DNA from: Paracoccaceae bacterium
Lineage (GTDB): Bacteria; Pseudomonadota; Alphaproteobacteria; Rhodobacterales; Rhodobacteraceae
Direction: 5' to 3'
DNA: 57,571 nucleotides
NCBI GenBank assembly: GCA_024742695.1
Contig: JANSXY010000024.1
Span: 1 to 57,571 of the forward strand
Positions 1 to 6,944 of the stretch are shown in pieces. Each line of letters begins with the position of its first letter. Position 1 is the stretch's first letter. The translations under genes and the position numbers were made by a program. Under the pieces are notes generated by a model. That model searched no databases and had not been told where the DNA came from. It worked only from the letters and a program-made list of their open reading frames with translations.

Positions 1-957
1 CACGAACATCCCGTTGATCAGCCCCAGATCGTTCTGGTTCTTCAGGCAGATGATCTTCTCGGCCGGCCCGGTAGGCAGCCAGGTCCCGCCGAGACCGGCC
101 GCCGCGCGCATGGCGTTGTTGATCTGCAGCCGCGTGGCGTTTAGCCCGCAGATCAACTGGCCGCCGCGCAGCGCCTGCTCCGGCGTGATGTCGCCCTTGC
201 GGAGCTTTGCGACATGATCGTCATAGACGCCGAAGCCGATGGGCCGGCCCTCGCGCGCCATGGTAGCGAGGCGGATGATCGCGCTCTCGGCCGCCTGGCG
301 GTGGATCTCGGTCAGCATCACGTCCGGCTCGTCGCGGGTGAAGGCGCCTTCGCCCCGGATCGGCGGCAGTTGGCCCGGATCCCCGAGGACGAGGATCGGC
401 TTGCCGAAGCTCATCAGGTCGCGCGCCATCTCCTCGCCGACCATCGACACCTCGTCGAGCACGATGAGCCGAGCGTCGGCCGCGTCGCTCTGCGGGTTCA
501 GCGCGAAGCGCGGGTGCTTCATCGCCGAGAGCCCCTGGCGCATTGCCTCGATCGCGGCATCGGCCGTGGTGCGCGCGAACCCGGTGAGACGACGCGCGTC
601 GCGCTCGGCCACCGCGATCTTCCGGGCGGCGTCCTCGATCTCCTCCTCGGTCGACTCGATCACCGAGTAGATCAGGCTGTGGATGGTGCGCGCCGGCGTG
701 CCCTTGCGGGTCAGCACCAGCGCGGCCTTGCCGGTGAAGGTCGCGGTCACGACGCCGGGCACGCAGCGGCCGTCCCGTGCGCTGCGGTGGGGCGAGAGAC
801 CCAGTTCGTCGAGCGCGAACTTCAGGACGGTGCTCTTGCCGGAGCCGGCATAGCCGAACAGGCGGAACACCTGCTGCTGCTCTGTGCGGGTTTCGAACCA
901 CTTCTTGATCTCGCGGATCGCGGCGGCCTGCGTGGCGGATGGGGTGAATTCTGTCAT
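1..957 (-). CDS. Phage RecD-like ATP-dependent DNA helicase (partial, C-terminus off the left edge)
   Basis: The reading frame starts at the ATG at 957-955 (MTEFTPSATQAA...) and stays open to the window edge, giving about 319 residues. An AAA_30/RecD-type superfamily 1 ATPase is visible: Walker A GYAGSGKST at residues 35-43, then Walker B-like LIVLDEVSMVGEEMA and the GDPGQLPP motif that follows it in RecD-like helicases. The family unwinds DNA in 5'-3' direction; in phages it usually acts in replication or recombination. Its start overlaps the stop of the nuclease gene by 4 bp, so the two are probably translationally coupled. The C-terminal helicase domain is not in the window, so completeness cannot be judged. 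Confidence 0.85.
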   Translation of the reverse strand, partial: MTEFTPSATQAAAIREIKKWFETRTEQQQVFRLFGYAGSGKSTVLKFALDELGLSPHRSARDGRCVPGVVTATFTGKAALVLTRKGTPARTIHSLIYSVIESTEEEIEDAARKIAVAERDARRLTGFARTTADAAIEAMRQGLSAMKHPRFALNPQSDAADARLIVLDEVSMVGEEMARDLMSFGKPILVLGDPGQLPPIRGEGAFTRDEPDVMLTEIHRQAAESAIIRLATMAREGRPIGFGVYDDHVAKLRKGDITPEQALRGGQLICGLNATRLQINNAMRAAAGLGGTWLPTGPAEKIICLKNQNDLGLINGMFV

Positions 958-1751
958 CGCGGCTCTCCCCAGCACCGTTTCGCCCAGGCGCAGGGGGCAT
1001 GCCACTTGCCGGCCGCCATGCCGCCCCGGCAGAGGACCGCCGTGGGCTCAGCCGCGGCGCGCGGCAGCCATTCCCCAGCCTCGGAGGCCCGAACCACGGC
1101 GACGGCGCGGTCCGACATTTCCTGCGCGAGATGGGCGTCGAAGGGCACGAGCTCGGCGTGCAGCTCCATCGTGTCACGGTTCAGCGCGGTGAAGAGCGCC
1201 GGGGCCGGCACCTCCATGTAGGCCTGATAGAGTGCGATCTGCGCCGCATAGACCGGCCGCGCCAGGCTGACGCCGCGCTTGACCACGTCCTTCCAGCTGG
1301 CGGCGCCGAGCGCCTTGTTCTCCCACAGCGCGGGATAGTCCATCGCGACGGGGCCCGAGACCAAGCAGCCGTCGATATGGCCCTTGAAGCGCCCGCCGAG
1401 GGCCTCAAACCCGAACTGGCGGCCGTCGGGGCGCTCGGTCCGCAGGTCGAACCCGGCGATCCGGAACCAGCCCGCAACAATGTCCTCGGCCTGGTGGCCC
1501 GCCTCGAAGATGCGCAGCGTGCGCGGCGCGAACTCCTGGCCTTCGTCCTTGGGCACCGCGAGGAAGTCGTACTGGATCTGGCGCAGGCAGTCGCGGCCGA
1601 GACCCGAGGAACTGACATAGGTGCGCGGACGCTCGGCGCGATGGCGCGCGGACAGCGCCGTGTCGATGGCGGCGGAGACGGCTTCGGCAATGGGCGGACG
1701 TGGTGCGCCGGCGCCGTAGAGGAAGCCCGAGCCATGGTTGAGGTCGATCAT
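954..1751 (-). CDS. PD-(D/E)XK family exonuclease (phage/Cas4/RecB-like)
   Basis: 265 residues. The central segment carries the PD-(D/E)XK pattern: GHIDG supplies the acidic residue, WENKALG supplies the E-x-K, and YAAQIALYQAYM matches the QxxxY helix of RecB/Cas4/lambda-exonuclease-like nucleases. A Cys near residue 55 (DCLRQIQY) and two near the C-terminus (ALCRGG, APCAWAKRCW) could form a Cas4/AddB-type Fe-S cluster; this is inference. It overlaps both neighbours by 4 bp. With the RecD-like helicase, Sak4-like ATPase and probable ssDNA-binding protein it forms a phage DNA replication/recombination module, where it would resect double-stranded ends. Confidence 0.75.
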   Translation of the reverse strand: MIDLNHGSGFLYGAGAPRPPIAEAVSAAIDTALSARHRAERPRTYVSSSGLGRDCLRQIQYDFLAVPKDEGQEFAPRTLRIFEAGHQAEDIVAGWFRIAGFDLRTERPDGRQFGFEALGGRFKGHIDGCLVSGPVAMDYPALWENKALGAASWKDVVKRGVSLARPVYAAQIALYQAYMEVPAPALFTALNRDTMELHAELVPFDAHLAQEMSDRAVAVVRASEAGEWLPRAAAEPTAVLCRGGMAAGKWHAPCAWAKRCWGEPR

Positions 1752-1963
1752 CGCTCGCGCTCCCAGAACCCGCCGGCCTGCGCGATACAGGTCAGCTTGT
1801 GGAACTGCGCGTCCGTCAGCCGGGCGCTGTCGCCGAACCGCGCGAGCTTCTCGCGGAGGCTGTCGCAGAACTCGATCTCGAAGTCGGTGACAGCGTTCTC
1901 GGTGGCCGCCTCGAGCAGGTGCGACCAGCTGCAGGACGCGGTGTCGTCGTTCAGGTCGATCAT
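1748..1963 (-). CDS. Small phage protein of unknown function
   Basis: 71 residues starting MIDLNDDTASCSW. I recognise no domain. It is mostly helical in character, acidic at the N-terminus and basic at the C-terminus (GGFWERER). The stop overlaps the nuclease start by 4 bp and its start lies 11 bp below the DUF6511 gene stop, so it belongs to the same transcript. Both it and the next gene begin MIDLN, which suggests similar translation initiation regions rather than homology. It could be a nuclease accessory or host-takeover protein. Confidence 0.6.
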   Translation of the reverse strand: MIDLNDDTASCSWSHLLEAATENAVTDFEIEFCDSLREKLARFGDSARLTDAQFHKLTCIAQAGGFWERER

Positions 1964-1974
1964 CGCACGCCCCC

Positions 1975-2385
1975 TCAGAACGGAATGGGGTCGTCGAGGA
2001 CCGTGCCGGTGCGCTCCTTGCGCGCGGCCTGATCCTGCATGCTTTCGATGTAGCCGGTGACCGCCGCCTCGATCAGGCGGTCGATGTCCTCGGCGCTGCG
2101 GTGGAAGAAGGGCTCCATGAGCCCGAGATCCGTAAGCGCTTCGGCGAAGAGCGTTCGCGCATCGCGGATCGCCTGCGCCTCGCGCGCGGTCTTGTCGATC
2201 ATGCCGTTGTTCCTTCGGGCAATGGCGCTGCCCACGTCCTGACAGCGGCGCGAGCAGAAGCGGTGGTATGGATGGCGGTCCCAGCGGAGACCGTGGCAGT
2301 AGCCGAAGCCGCGCGCCTCTCGGGCGCAGACGGCGCAGAGCGCTACCCGAGCAAGAAGCTCCCGATCGGGTCCTCGGGCGGCCAA
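1975..2385 (-). CDS. DUF6511-type zinc-binding phage protein
   Basis: About 136 residues if translation starts at the TTG at 2385-2383; the frame is open further upstream to an ATG at 2559, but that part is arginine/proline-rich and antisense-like, so I shortened it. The N-terminal half has CAVC and FCSRRC, a four-cysteine zinc knuckle. It is followed by a helical region (GMIDKTAREAQAIRDARTLFAEALTDLGLMEPFFHRSAEDIDRLIEAAVTGY) ending DDPIPF, the pattern I associate with DUF6511 proteins of Rhodobacterales prophages. Function is unknown; the zinc knuckle hints at nucleic-acid contact. It overlaps the upstream gene by about 43 bp with this start, which is the least certain call here. Confidence 0.65.
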   Translation of the reverse strand: MAARGPDRELLARVALCAVCAREARGFGYCHGLRWDRHPYHRFCSRRCQDVGSAIARRNNGMIDKTAREAQAIRDARTLFAEALTDLGLMEPFFHRSAEDIDRLIEAAVTGYIESMQDQAARKERTGTVLDDPIPF

Positions 2386-2573
2386 CCCGCCCGCTGGAGC
2401 TTTTCGGACTGGAGCACGATCCAGCGCGAGATCGCGTTGCTGGCCATGGCTTCGAGGTCGCCGAGGCTGAGGCTTGCGATGGGGGCGTGAAGTCTTCCTC
2501 GGGCCTCGAGCCATCGTCCGATCTCCAGCGCCGCCTCGCGCGTCACGTGCGCCTGCCATTCATCCGGGGTCAT
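2343..2573 (-). CDS. Hypothetical phage protein, 76 aa
   Basis: Starts at the ATG at 2573-2571 (MTPDEWQAHVTREAALEIGRW). The much longer open frame above it is low-complexity Arg/Pro/Ala and antisense to nothing convincing, so the short form is preferred. A helical protein with SNAISRWIVLQSEKLQRAGW in the middle and a C-terminus GSFLLG. It lies between the ssDNA-binding-like gene and the DUF6511 gene on one transcript. No recognised domain or function. Confidence 0.6.
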   Translation of the reverse strand: MTPDEWQAHVTREAALEIGRWLEARGRLHAPIASLSLGDLEAMASNAISRWIVLQSEKLQRAGWPPEDPIGSFLLG

Positions 2574-2652
2574 CGGCCCGGCCGGATCGCGCCGGGCTTC
2601 GGGCGGCGGCGAAGGCCGGGTTGACCTCCGCCGCCGTGCTGCCGACCGCGCC

Positions 2653-3426
2653 TCACCCATTGAGCCAGGCGGGCATGCTGGTCGCCGGCGCTCCGCCCGA
2701 CGCGGACGGCGGGGACGCGGGCGACTGCTGGGCGGGCGACTGCTGCGTGGGCTGCGGCGCGGGCGCCTGTGCGCCCCAGGCCGGAGCCGCCGCCGGGGCT
2801 TGCGGTTGCGCACCCCATGCCGGCGTGGGCGCCTGCCAGCCCGGCGCCGGCGCGCTCGTGGCTTTCCGCGGCGGGGCGTTGACGGGCTCCGGGGGCACGG
2901 TTTCGCCGCGCATGATCGCAGCATGCTGCGGCTCGTCGGGCAGAACGACATTCGCGATCCGGTTCTGGTCGCGGTATTGGGGGTTGGAGGCCGGCTCCAC
3001 CATGATCCGCGCGGCGAAGACGATGCCGTCGAGATGTTTGAGCCCGGGCAGCACCCTCTTGGCCTTGGCGTCGGGGCTTTCGTCCCTCGGATCGAGCCCG
3101 AGAGCGCTGTCGACCATCGCCCGAAAGGTGGATTTCGAGATCTTCCAGCCGATCGACCGGCCCTTCTCGTCGAGCTTGCCGCCCGCCACGGTGAAGCTTT
3201 GCCAGAACTTCCGCCGGGCATGTGGGCCCTCGAGGATGGTGAACTCGCAGTCCAGCATCTTCGCGTCGCTCGACTGCGAGGCCTTCAGGAGTTTCGCGTC
3301 CATCGGCGTGGCGCCGTCGACGCCGCCAGGGCGCACGGTCAGGCGGACCTTGGCGAAGGTGCCGTCGGGGATCAGCTCGCCGATGGGGGCCATCTGCGGC
3401 TGGGCGTCGTTGAGATCGTAGCTCAT
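2653..3426 (-). CDS. Phage protein with a disordered Pro/Ala/Gln tail, probable ssDNA-binding protein
   Basis: 257 residues from the ATG at 3426-3424 (MSYDLNDAQPQMAPIGELIPDGTFAKVRL). Residues 1 to about 165 look like a folded beta-rich domain with aromatic and basic residues (CEFTILEGPHARRKFWQSFTVAGG). From about 175 to the end it is low complexity (repeated PAWGAQ, AQQSPA) and ends SMPAWLNG. A globular N-terminus with a disordered tail and short conserved tip is the architecture of single-stranded DNA-binding proteins, and it sits beside a Sak4-like ATPase as phage SSBs do. No OB-fold motif can be proven by eye, so the function is inference. Confidence 0.65.
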   Translation of the reverse strand: MSYDLNDAQPQMAPIGELIPDGTFAKVRLTVRPGGVDGATPMDAKLLKASQSSDAKMLDCEFTILEGPHARRKFWQSFTVAGGKLDEKGRSIGWKISKSTFRAMVDSALGLDPRDESPDAKAKRVLPGLKHLDGIVFAARIMVEPASNPQYRDQNRIANVVLPDEPQHAAIMRGETVPPEPVNAPPRKATSAPAPGWQAPTPAWGAQPQAPAAAPAWGAQAPAPQPTQQSPAQQSPASPPSASGGAPATSMPAWLNG

Positions 3427-3449
3427 GGTTTCAGTCCTTTGCGTCTGGA

Positions 3450-4307
3450 TCAGGAAGGGGTGGCGGGGTGAGCGAGTGCGCGGCCGTCGATCTTGGCGAT
3501 CAGCGCGCCGAGATCGGGGGCCTCGGTAGTGTCGAGCCGGCCGGAGCGGTCCTTGGCGGGAAGGCCCCACGGGTTGCCGGAGCGGCAGACGAGCCGGCGC
3601 TCGGCAGAGGTCTCGTCGAGGGTCCAGTCGCCCTTGGCATCGCGACCGAAGAGCTGCATGGAGACCACCTGGTCGACGATGCCCGGTAGTTCGCGCCCGG
3701 CCTTCGTGCCCTCCATCTGCGGCTGCCATGTCGCCGTGCCGAACTCGTCGGTGACCTTCTCGAGCACGCCCACGAAGATCACCGTCTTGCCGCGGGCGTG
3801 CTGGAGATGCTTCAGCGCCTGGATCACCTCGCGGCCGAGCAGTCCGTAAGCGCCCCGGACATCGGGCTTGCCGGTCCGCTCGGAGAAGGCCTCGGGCTGC
3901 TGGCGGGCATAGGCCATGGCCTGCCGCGTCAGGTCGGTGATCGAGTCGACGAAGACGATCCGCTTCCGGGCGAGGAAATCCTCGATGCCGGTGCCGAGAT
4001 ACTGCTGCTGCAGCCAGGCGTGATACTCGGCGCCGTACCAGGACTGCGGATGCTGCGCCGGGTCGTGCCCGCCGATCAGCACGGCGAGGTCGCGGAAATC
4101 GGTGAAGCTGCGCACCGGTATCGAGTCCCCGCGCCAGTCCTGCACCGACTTCAGGCCCGCTTCGAGGTCGAGGCAGACTGTGTCCTCGGCGGGCAGCGTC
4201 TTCAGGAGCGTCGTCTTGCCGACGCCGGGCGGGCCGAAGATGGCGAGCGAGGTCTTGTTCTCGGCGGCCGAGAGCCGTTCGTCGGCGGTGATGATGCGGA
4301 AGGCCAT
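3450..4307 (-). CDS. Sak4-like / AAA_24 phage recombination ATPase
   Basis: 285 residues. A RecA-fold NTPase: Walker A FGPPGVGKTT at about residues 24-33, acidic CLDLEAG strand, Walker B RIVFVDSI near 115-122, then a conserved helical region (RGAYGLLGREVIQALKHLQHARGKTVIFVGVLEK). This matches the phage nucleotide-binding AAA_24/Sak4 family, single-domain Rad51/RecA-like proteins that help anneal or pair single-stranded DNA together with a phage SSB. The gene is directly upstream of the SSB-like gene in the same operon (23-bp gap), which supports that pairing. The C-terminus lists a metal- or DNA-binding-like VCRSGNPWGLP. Confidence 0.8.
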   Translation of the reverse strand: MAFRIITADERLSAAENKTSLAIFGPPGVGKTTLLKTLPAEDTVCLDLEAGLKSVQDWRGDSIPVRSFTDFRDLAVLIGGHDPAQHPQSWYGAEYHAWLQQQYLGTGIEDFLARKRIVFVDSITDLTRQAMAYARQQPEAFSERTGKPDVRGAYGLLGREVIQALKHLQHARGKTVIFVGVLEKVTDEFGTATWQPQMEGTKAGRELPGIVDQVVSMQLFGRDAKGDWTLDETSAERRLVCRSGNPWGLPAKDRSGRLDTTEAPDLGALIAKIDGRALAHPATPS

Positions 4308-4335
4308 GGGGTTCTCCGGGGTGTGAATTCAGGGG

Positions 4336-4410
4336 GCGCGGCGGCGGGGGAGACCGGGTGCCGAAGGGGAACCTGCCCGGCGTTGCCGACCGGGCGTCCC
4401 GCCGCCGCGC
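4336..4410 (-). promoter_or_regulatory. Long inverted repeat with nested hairpin between phage genes
   Basis: A perfect 13-bp inverted repeat, GCGCGGCGGCGGG at 4336-4348 and its complement at 4398-4410, encloses a 49-nt loop. Within the loop the leftward transcript has a 6-bp stem, GCCCGG/CCGGGC. The element starts 2 bp after the stop of the 173-aa gene and ends about 28 bp before the start of the Sak4-like gene. It could terminate or attenuate transcription or protect the mRNA; there is no U-tract, so a simple Rho-independent terminator is unlikely. Confidence 0.5.
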
Positions 4411-4411
4411 G

Positions 4412-4933
4412 TCACCGGTCTCGAGCCTCGAGCCGGAAGACGGGTTTGCCGGTGGTCTCGCTCCGCGCGTCCGCGAATCCCTCGCGCATCGCCGCGGGCC
4501 AGGCGCCGAAGCGCCGCTCGGGCACGCGATAGGCGATCTCGAGATACTCGGTCGGATCGTCGCCGGCGGCGCGGATGCGCTCGGCCATCTCCGCCAGCCG
4601 GTCCTGATCCCAGGACACCTTCTTGGGCAGGTCCGCGACGATCACGACGCCATCTTCCTCGACGCGCACGGTACCGCTGGTCTTGCCCCGAGCGGCCCGT
4701 TCCGCCGCGGCGGCGGGCTCGTAGCGCTGCGCGATCCCGGCTTCGAGCCGGTCCCGCAGCCGCTTCACTCGGGCGGTCTCTGCGAGCGCCGTAGTCTGCA
4801 GATCCAGCAGCATCTCGGGCGGCAGCGCCGCGATATCGCCGACGGCGAACCCTTCGAGATCGTCGAAACGGGGGGCGTTGTCGGGGTGCGGCATGGCGGG
4901 AACTCCGATGGAGGGAAACGGAACGGCCATCAT
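4412..4933 (-). CDS. Hypothetical phage protein, 173 aa
   Basis: Starts MMAVPFPSIGVPAMPHPD at 4933, overlapping the upstream stop codon (ATGA). A second ATG at 4894 (MPHPDNAPRFDD) has a better-placed GGAG and may be the true start. The protein has an N-terminal helical stretch (PEMLLDLQTTALAETARVKRLRDRLEAGIAQRY), then a short beta section (GTVRVEEDGVVIVADLPKKVSWD) and a helical C-terminus (ERIRAAGDDPTEYLEIAYRVPERRF). The section VxVADLPKKVxWDQxxL recurs in unannotated phage early proteins as far as I recall. No function can be assigned; it is in the early replication operon. Confidence 0.65.
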   Translation of the reverse strand: MMAVPFPSIGVPAMPHPDNAPRFDDLEGFAVGDIAALPPEMLLDLQTTALAETARVKRLRDRLEAGIAQRYEPAAAAERAARGKTSGTVRVEEDGVVIVADLPKKVSWDQDRLAEMAERIRAAGDDPTEYLEIAYRVPERRFGAWPAAMREGFADARSETTGKPVFRLEARDR

Positions 4934-5286
4934 GCGGCCTCGGCGTCTTCGATGAGGCGGGCGAGCGGCACCGGCGTGCGGCGCGGTTTGGTCCGCGCGA
5001 TGGCGAGATAGGCGAAGCGGTCCAGACCGAGCCGCACCTGGACGAGGTGGACGAGGCCAGCCTCGAAGGCCCGGTGCGCGGCGCCGGCCAGCGCGGCCAG
5101 CCTGCGGCGGTCCGGTTCCGGCAGCGTCGAGATCACGGCCGTCGTGTCGATTCCGAGGAACCCGCGGTGGTATTCCAGCCGGTCGCCGGGCATCGCCTGT
5201 CCGATCCAGGCGCAGAACTCGATGTCGGTGAGCGGCCGGGGCCGCGCCGGGGTGAAAGCTGTTGGGGGCATGACAAGCATCTCCAT
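4930..5286 (-). CDS. Hypothetical phage protein, 118 aa
   Basis: Frame opens at 5286 (MEMLVMPPTAFTPARPRPLTDIEFCAWIGQAMPGDRLEYHRGFLGID); an internal ATG at 5271 (MPPTAF) is an alternative. The N-terminal half (DIEFCAWIGQAMPGDRLEYHRG) resembles a small conserved phage protein seen next to sigma-like factors, but I cannot name the family. The C-terminal third is basic (YLAIARTKPRRTPVP). It lies 13 bp downstream of the sigma-like gene and is coupled to the 173-aa gene by a 4-bp overlap. Confidence 0.6.
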   Translation of the reverse strand: MEMLVMPPTAFTPARPRPLTDIEFCAWIGQAMPGDRLEYHRGFLGIDTTAVISTLPEPDRRRLAALAGAAHRAFEAGLVHLVQVRLGLDRFAYLAIARTKPRRTPVPLARLIEDAEAA

Positions 5287-5299
5287 GTCCTCCCTCTAC

Positions 5300-5893
5300 T
5301 CACGCGGCTTCCGAACCGTCCCACCGCCCCCCGAGCCCGCGCATGGCGAGTTCGAGCCGGAGGCGTGCGAGGCGGCGGTAGAGGGCGGAGCGGGAGATGC
5401 CGTCGCGGCCGATCAAATCGGCGACGGCGCAGGTGCCGAGAGCCGCGCAGAGCCCGCGGACATCCTCCGGCAGGTCGGCGAGCGCCCGGGCGAGATCGTG
5501 GCGGGTCTCCACGTCCGCCGCGGCGCAACGATCCTGGCCATGCCAGGCGGCCAGCCCGGCCGTCTCCGCCAGCAGGCAGCCCAGCGGCTCGGCGCTGCCG
5601 GCGCCGGGCGCGTCGAGCGACAGCACCGTGCCGCCCTGCGCCCGGCGCTGGCGATGGTGCCGGATCGCAATGCGCGAGCACTGGTTACGGAGAACCAGAC
5701 CTGCGAAGGCGCCGATGCTCCCGCGGCGCTTGTCGAAGCCCGGCAGCCGGCAGATCACATCGACCAGAAGATCCTGGCGGAGATCGTCGAGATCGGCGGC
5801 GGGAAGGGCCAGCTTGCGATGCAGGCGTCGCGCCGCGACGTCGGTCTCATCGATCAGCGTGGCGAGGTCGGAGGGGGAAAGCGGGGGATACAT
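5300..5893 (-). CDS. Phage-encoded sigma-70-like (ECF-type) factor
   Basis: 197 residues. Residues about 15-90 resemble sigma region 2 (LPAADLDDLRQDLLVDVICRLPGFDKRRGSIGAFAGLVLRNQCSR), with the D-L-x-Q-D pattern that contacts core RNA polymerase. The C-terminal part (VADLIGRDGISRSALYRRLARLRLEL) is a region 4 helix-turn-helix. In between is a linker (RHHRQRRAQGGTVLSLDAP) typical of such factors. It would direct host polymerase to phage promoters or act as an early regulator. A 10-bp stem-loop sits in its 5' leader (5905-5930). It heads the downstream block of replication genes, so it may be the first gene of that transcript. Confidence 0.75.
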   Translation of the reverse strand: MYPPLSPSDLATLIDETDVAARRLHRKLALPAADLDDLRQDLLVDVICRLPGFDKRRGSIGAFAGLVLRNQCSRIAIRHHRQRRAQGGTVLSLDAPGAGSAEPLGCLLAETAGLAAWHGQDRCAAADVETRHDLARALADLPEDVRGLCAALGTCAVADLIGRDGISRSALYRRLARLRLELAMRGLGGRWDGSEAA

Positions 5894-5904
5894 CGGTGAA
5901 AGCC

Positions 5905-5930
5905 TCGGAACATCGTTTCTGATGCTCCGA
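5905..5930 (-). promoter_or_regulatory. Inverted repeat in the leader of the sigma-like gene
   Basis: On the leftward strand TCGGAGCATC and GATGTTCCGA flank a 6-nt loop: a 10-bp RNA stem with one G-U wobble, ending 11 bp before the start codon at 5893. It could be a regulator operator, a translational control hairpin, or the end of the upstream transcript. There is no U-run. Confidence 0.45.
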
Positions 5931-6005
5931 GACTGCCGGCCTTCGCCGGGCCGCCGGTGTGATTGGCGTGTGTTTGATGTGTGCCGGGTGTGTGATCGAC
6001 GGCAC

Positions 6006-6944
6006 TCAGTCCTCTATGGCGACCTCTGACGACGCGAGGCCAAGGCGGTACCCGCGCGACCGGACGGTCTCCACGAGCGTTTCGACCGACTCTTCCGAGA
6101 GCCCGCAGGTGACCAGGGCCCTGCGCAGGTCCCGGACGATCTCTCGCGGTGTTCGCTGAAACTGCGCCTCGATCTCCTGCGCCTTGAGCACGGGGGCGCG
6201 CTGCACCGACCGTTCGACAAGCATTCTGAAAAGAGCGAACATCTGTGGGGCAAGATCGAGGCGGCGACCGTCCAGCACCGCGAACTGCCCTTGGCGATGC
6301 AGGACGAGCCTTACACCGCCGGTCGGTATGCACCCATCGTCAAGGATCAGGCGGTCGACGCCCTCCGGATCTGCCTTGATCACGTCGGCAAGCGCCCGGA
6401 CCTCGATCCCGGCCTCGCGTAGCCGCAGCATCAGTGCCGGCTCCGGCTCCTTGGCGATGATCGTCAGCGGCCGCGGCGCCGCCGCGGACTTCAGCGCGAG
6501 GATTGTGCCCGGCGCCTCCAACCGGTCCGCGACGTCGCACAGCATGAACACCCGACCGGCAGGCCCGGAGCCGATCGCCCAGACTCCGTCCACGACTGTG
6601 GTGACGGCCCCGGCGAGACCGCCGCTCGCGCCGATCTGCCCCGCAAGCCGGTTGGAATCGACGCCGAACCGCGTCAGGTCGCCATTCTCAAGCACCACGT
6701 CCTCTGCCGGATCGTGCGGACAGCATGCGCGCAGTTCGTCGCCGATCTGCCGGATCGGGCGAACATCGAGGCCGCAATCACAATGCGCACAGACCGACCA
6801 GCTGTCCGCCTTCGGATGCTCGATCAGCACCCGCTTCCTCAGCAGGCGCTCGACCTCGCGCTCGGGAAATCGGCGCAGCGCCCGGCCCGAGATCGAGACC
6901 TGCGGGCCGCCGTCACTCAGCCGCGTCCACAACCATGCCAGCAT
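6006..6944 (-). CDS. Unknown prophage protein with Cys-rich N-terminus and winged-helix-like C-terminus
   Basis: 312 residues. An N-terminal cluster CAHCDCG ... ACCPH at about 52-76 may bind zinc. The middle resembles an alpha/beta domain (GRVFMLCDVADRL, PLTIIAKEPEPALMLRLREAGIEVRAL). The last 95 residues (GQFAVLDGRRLDLAPQMFALFRMLVERS ... VETLVETVRSRGYRLG) follow the pattern of the OmpR/PhoB trans_reg_C winged helix, including the RGYRL wing. It thus looks like a transcription regulator whose sensory part is not a standard receiver. Its start overlaps the end of the 411-aa gene by 32 bp, implying co-expression. The GC of the 3' flank has many CACAC repeats. Confidence 0.65.
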   Translation of the reverse strand: MLAWLWTRLSDGGPQVSISGRALRRFPEREVERLLRKRVLIEHPKADSWSVCAHCDCGLDVRPIRQIGDELRACCPHDPAEDVVLENGDLTRFGVDSNRLAGQIGASGGLAGAVTTVVDGVWAIGSGPAGRVFMLCDVADRLEAPGTILALKSAAAPRPLTIIAKEPEPALMLRLREAGIEVRALADVIKADPEGVDRLILDDGCIPTGGVRLVLHRQGQFAVLDGRRLDLAPQMFALFRMLVERSVQRAPVLKAQEIEAQFQRTPREIVRDLRRALVTCGLSEESVETLVETVRSRGYRLGLASSEVAIED

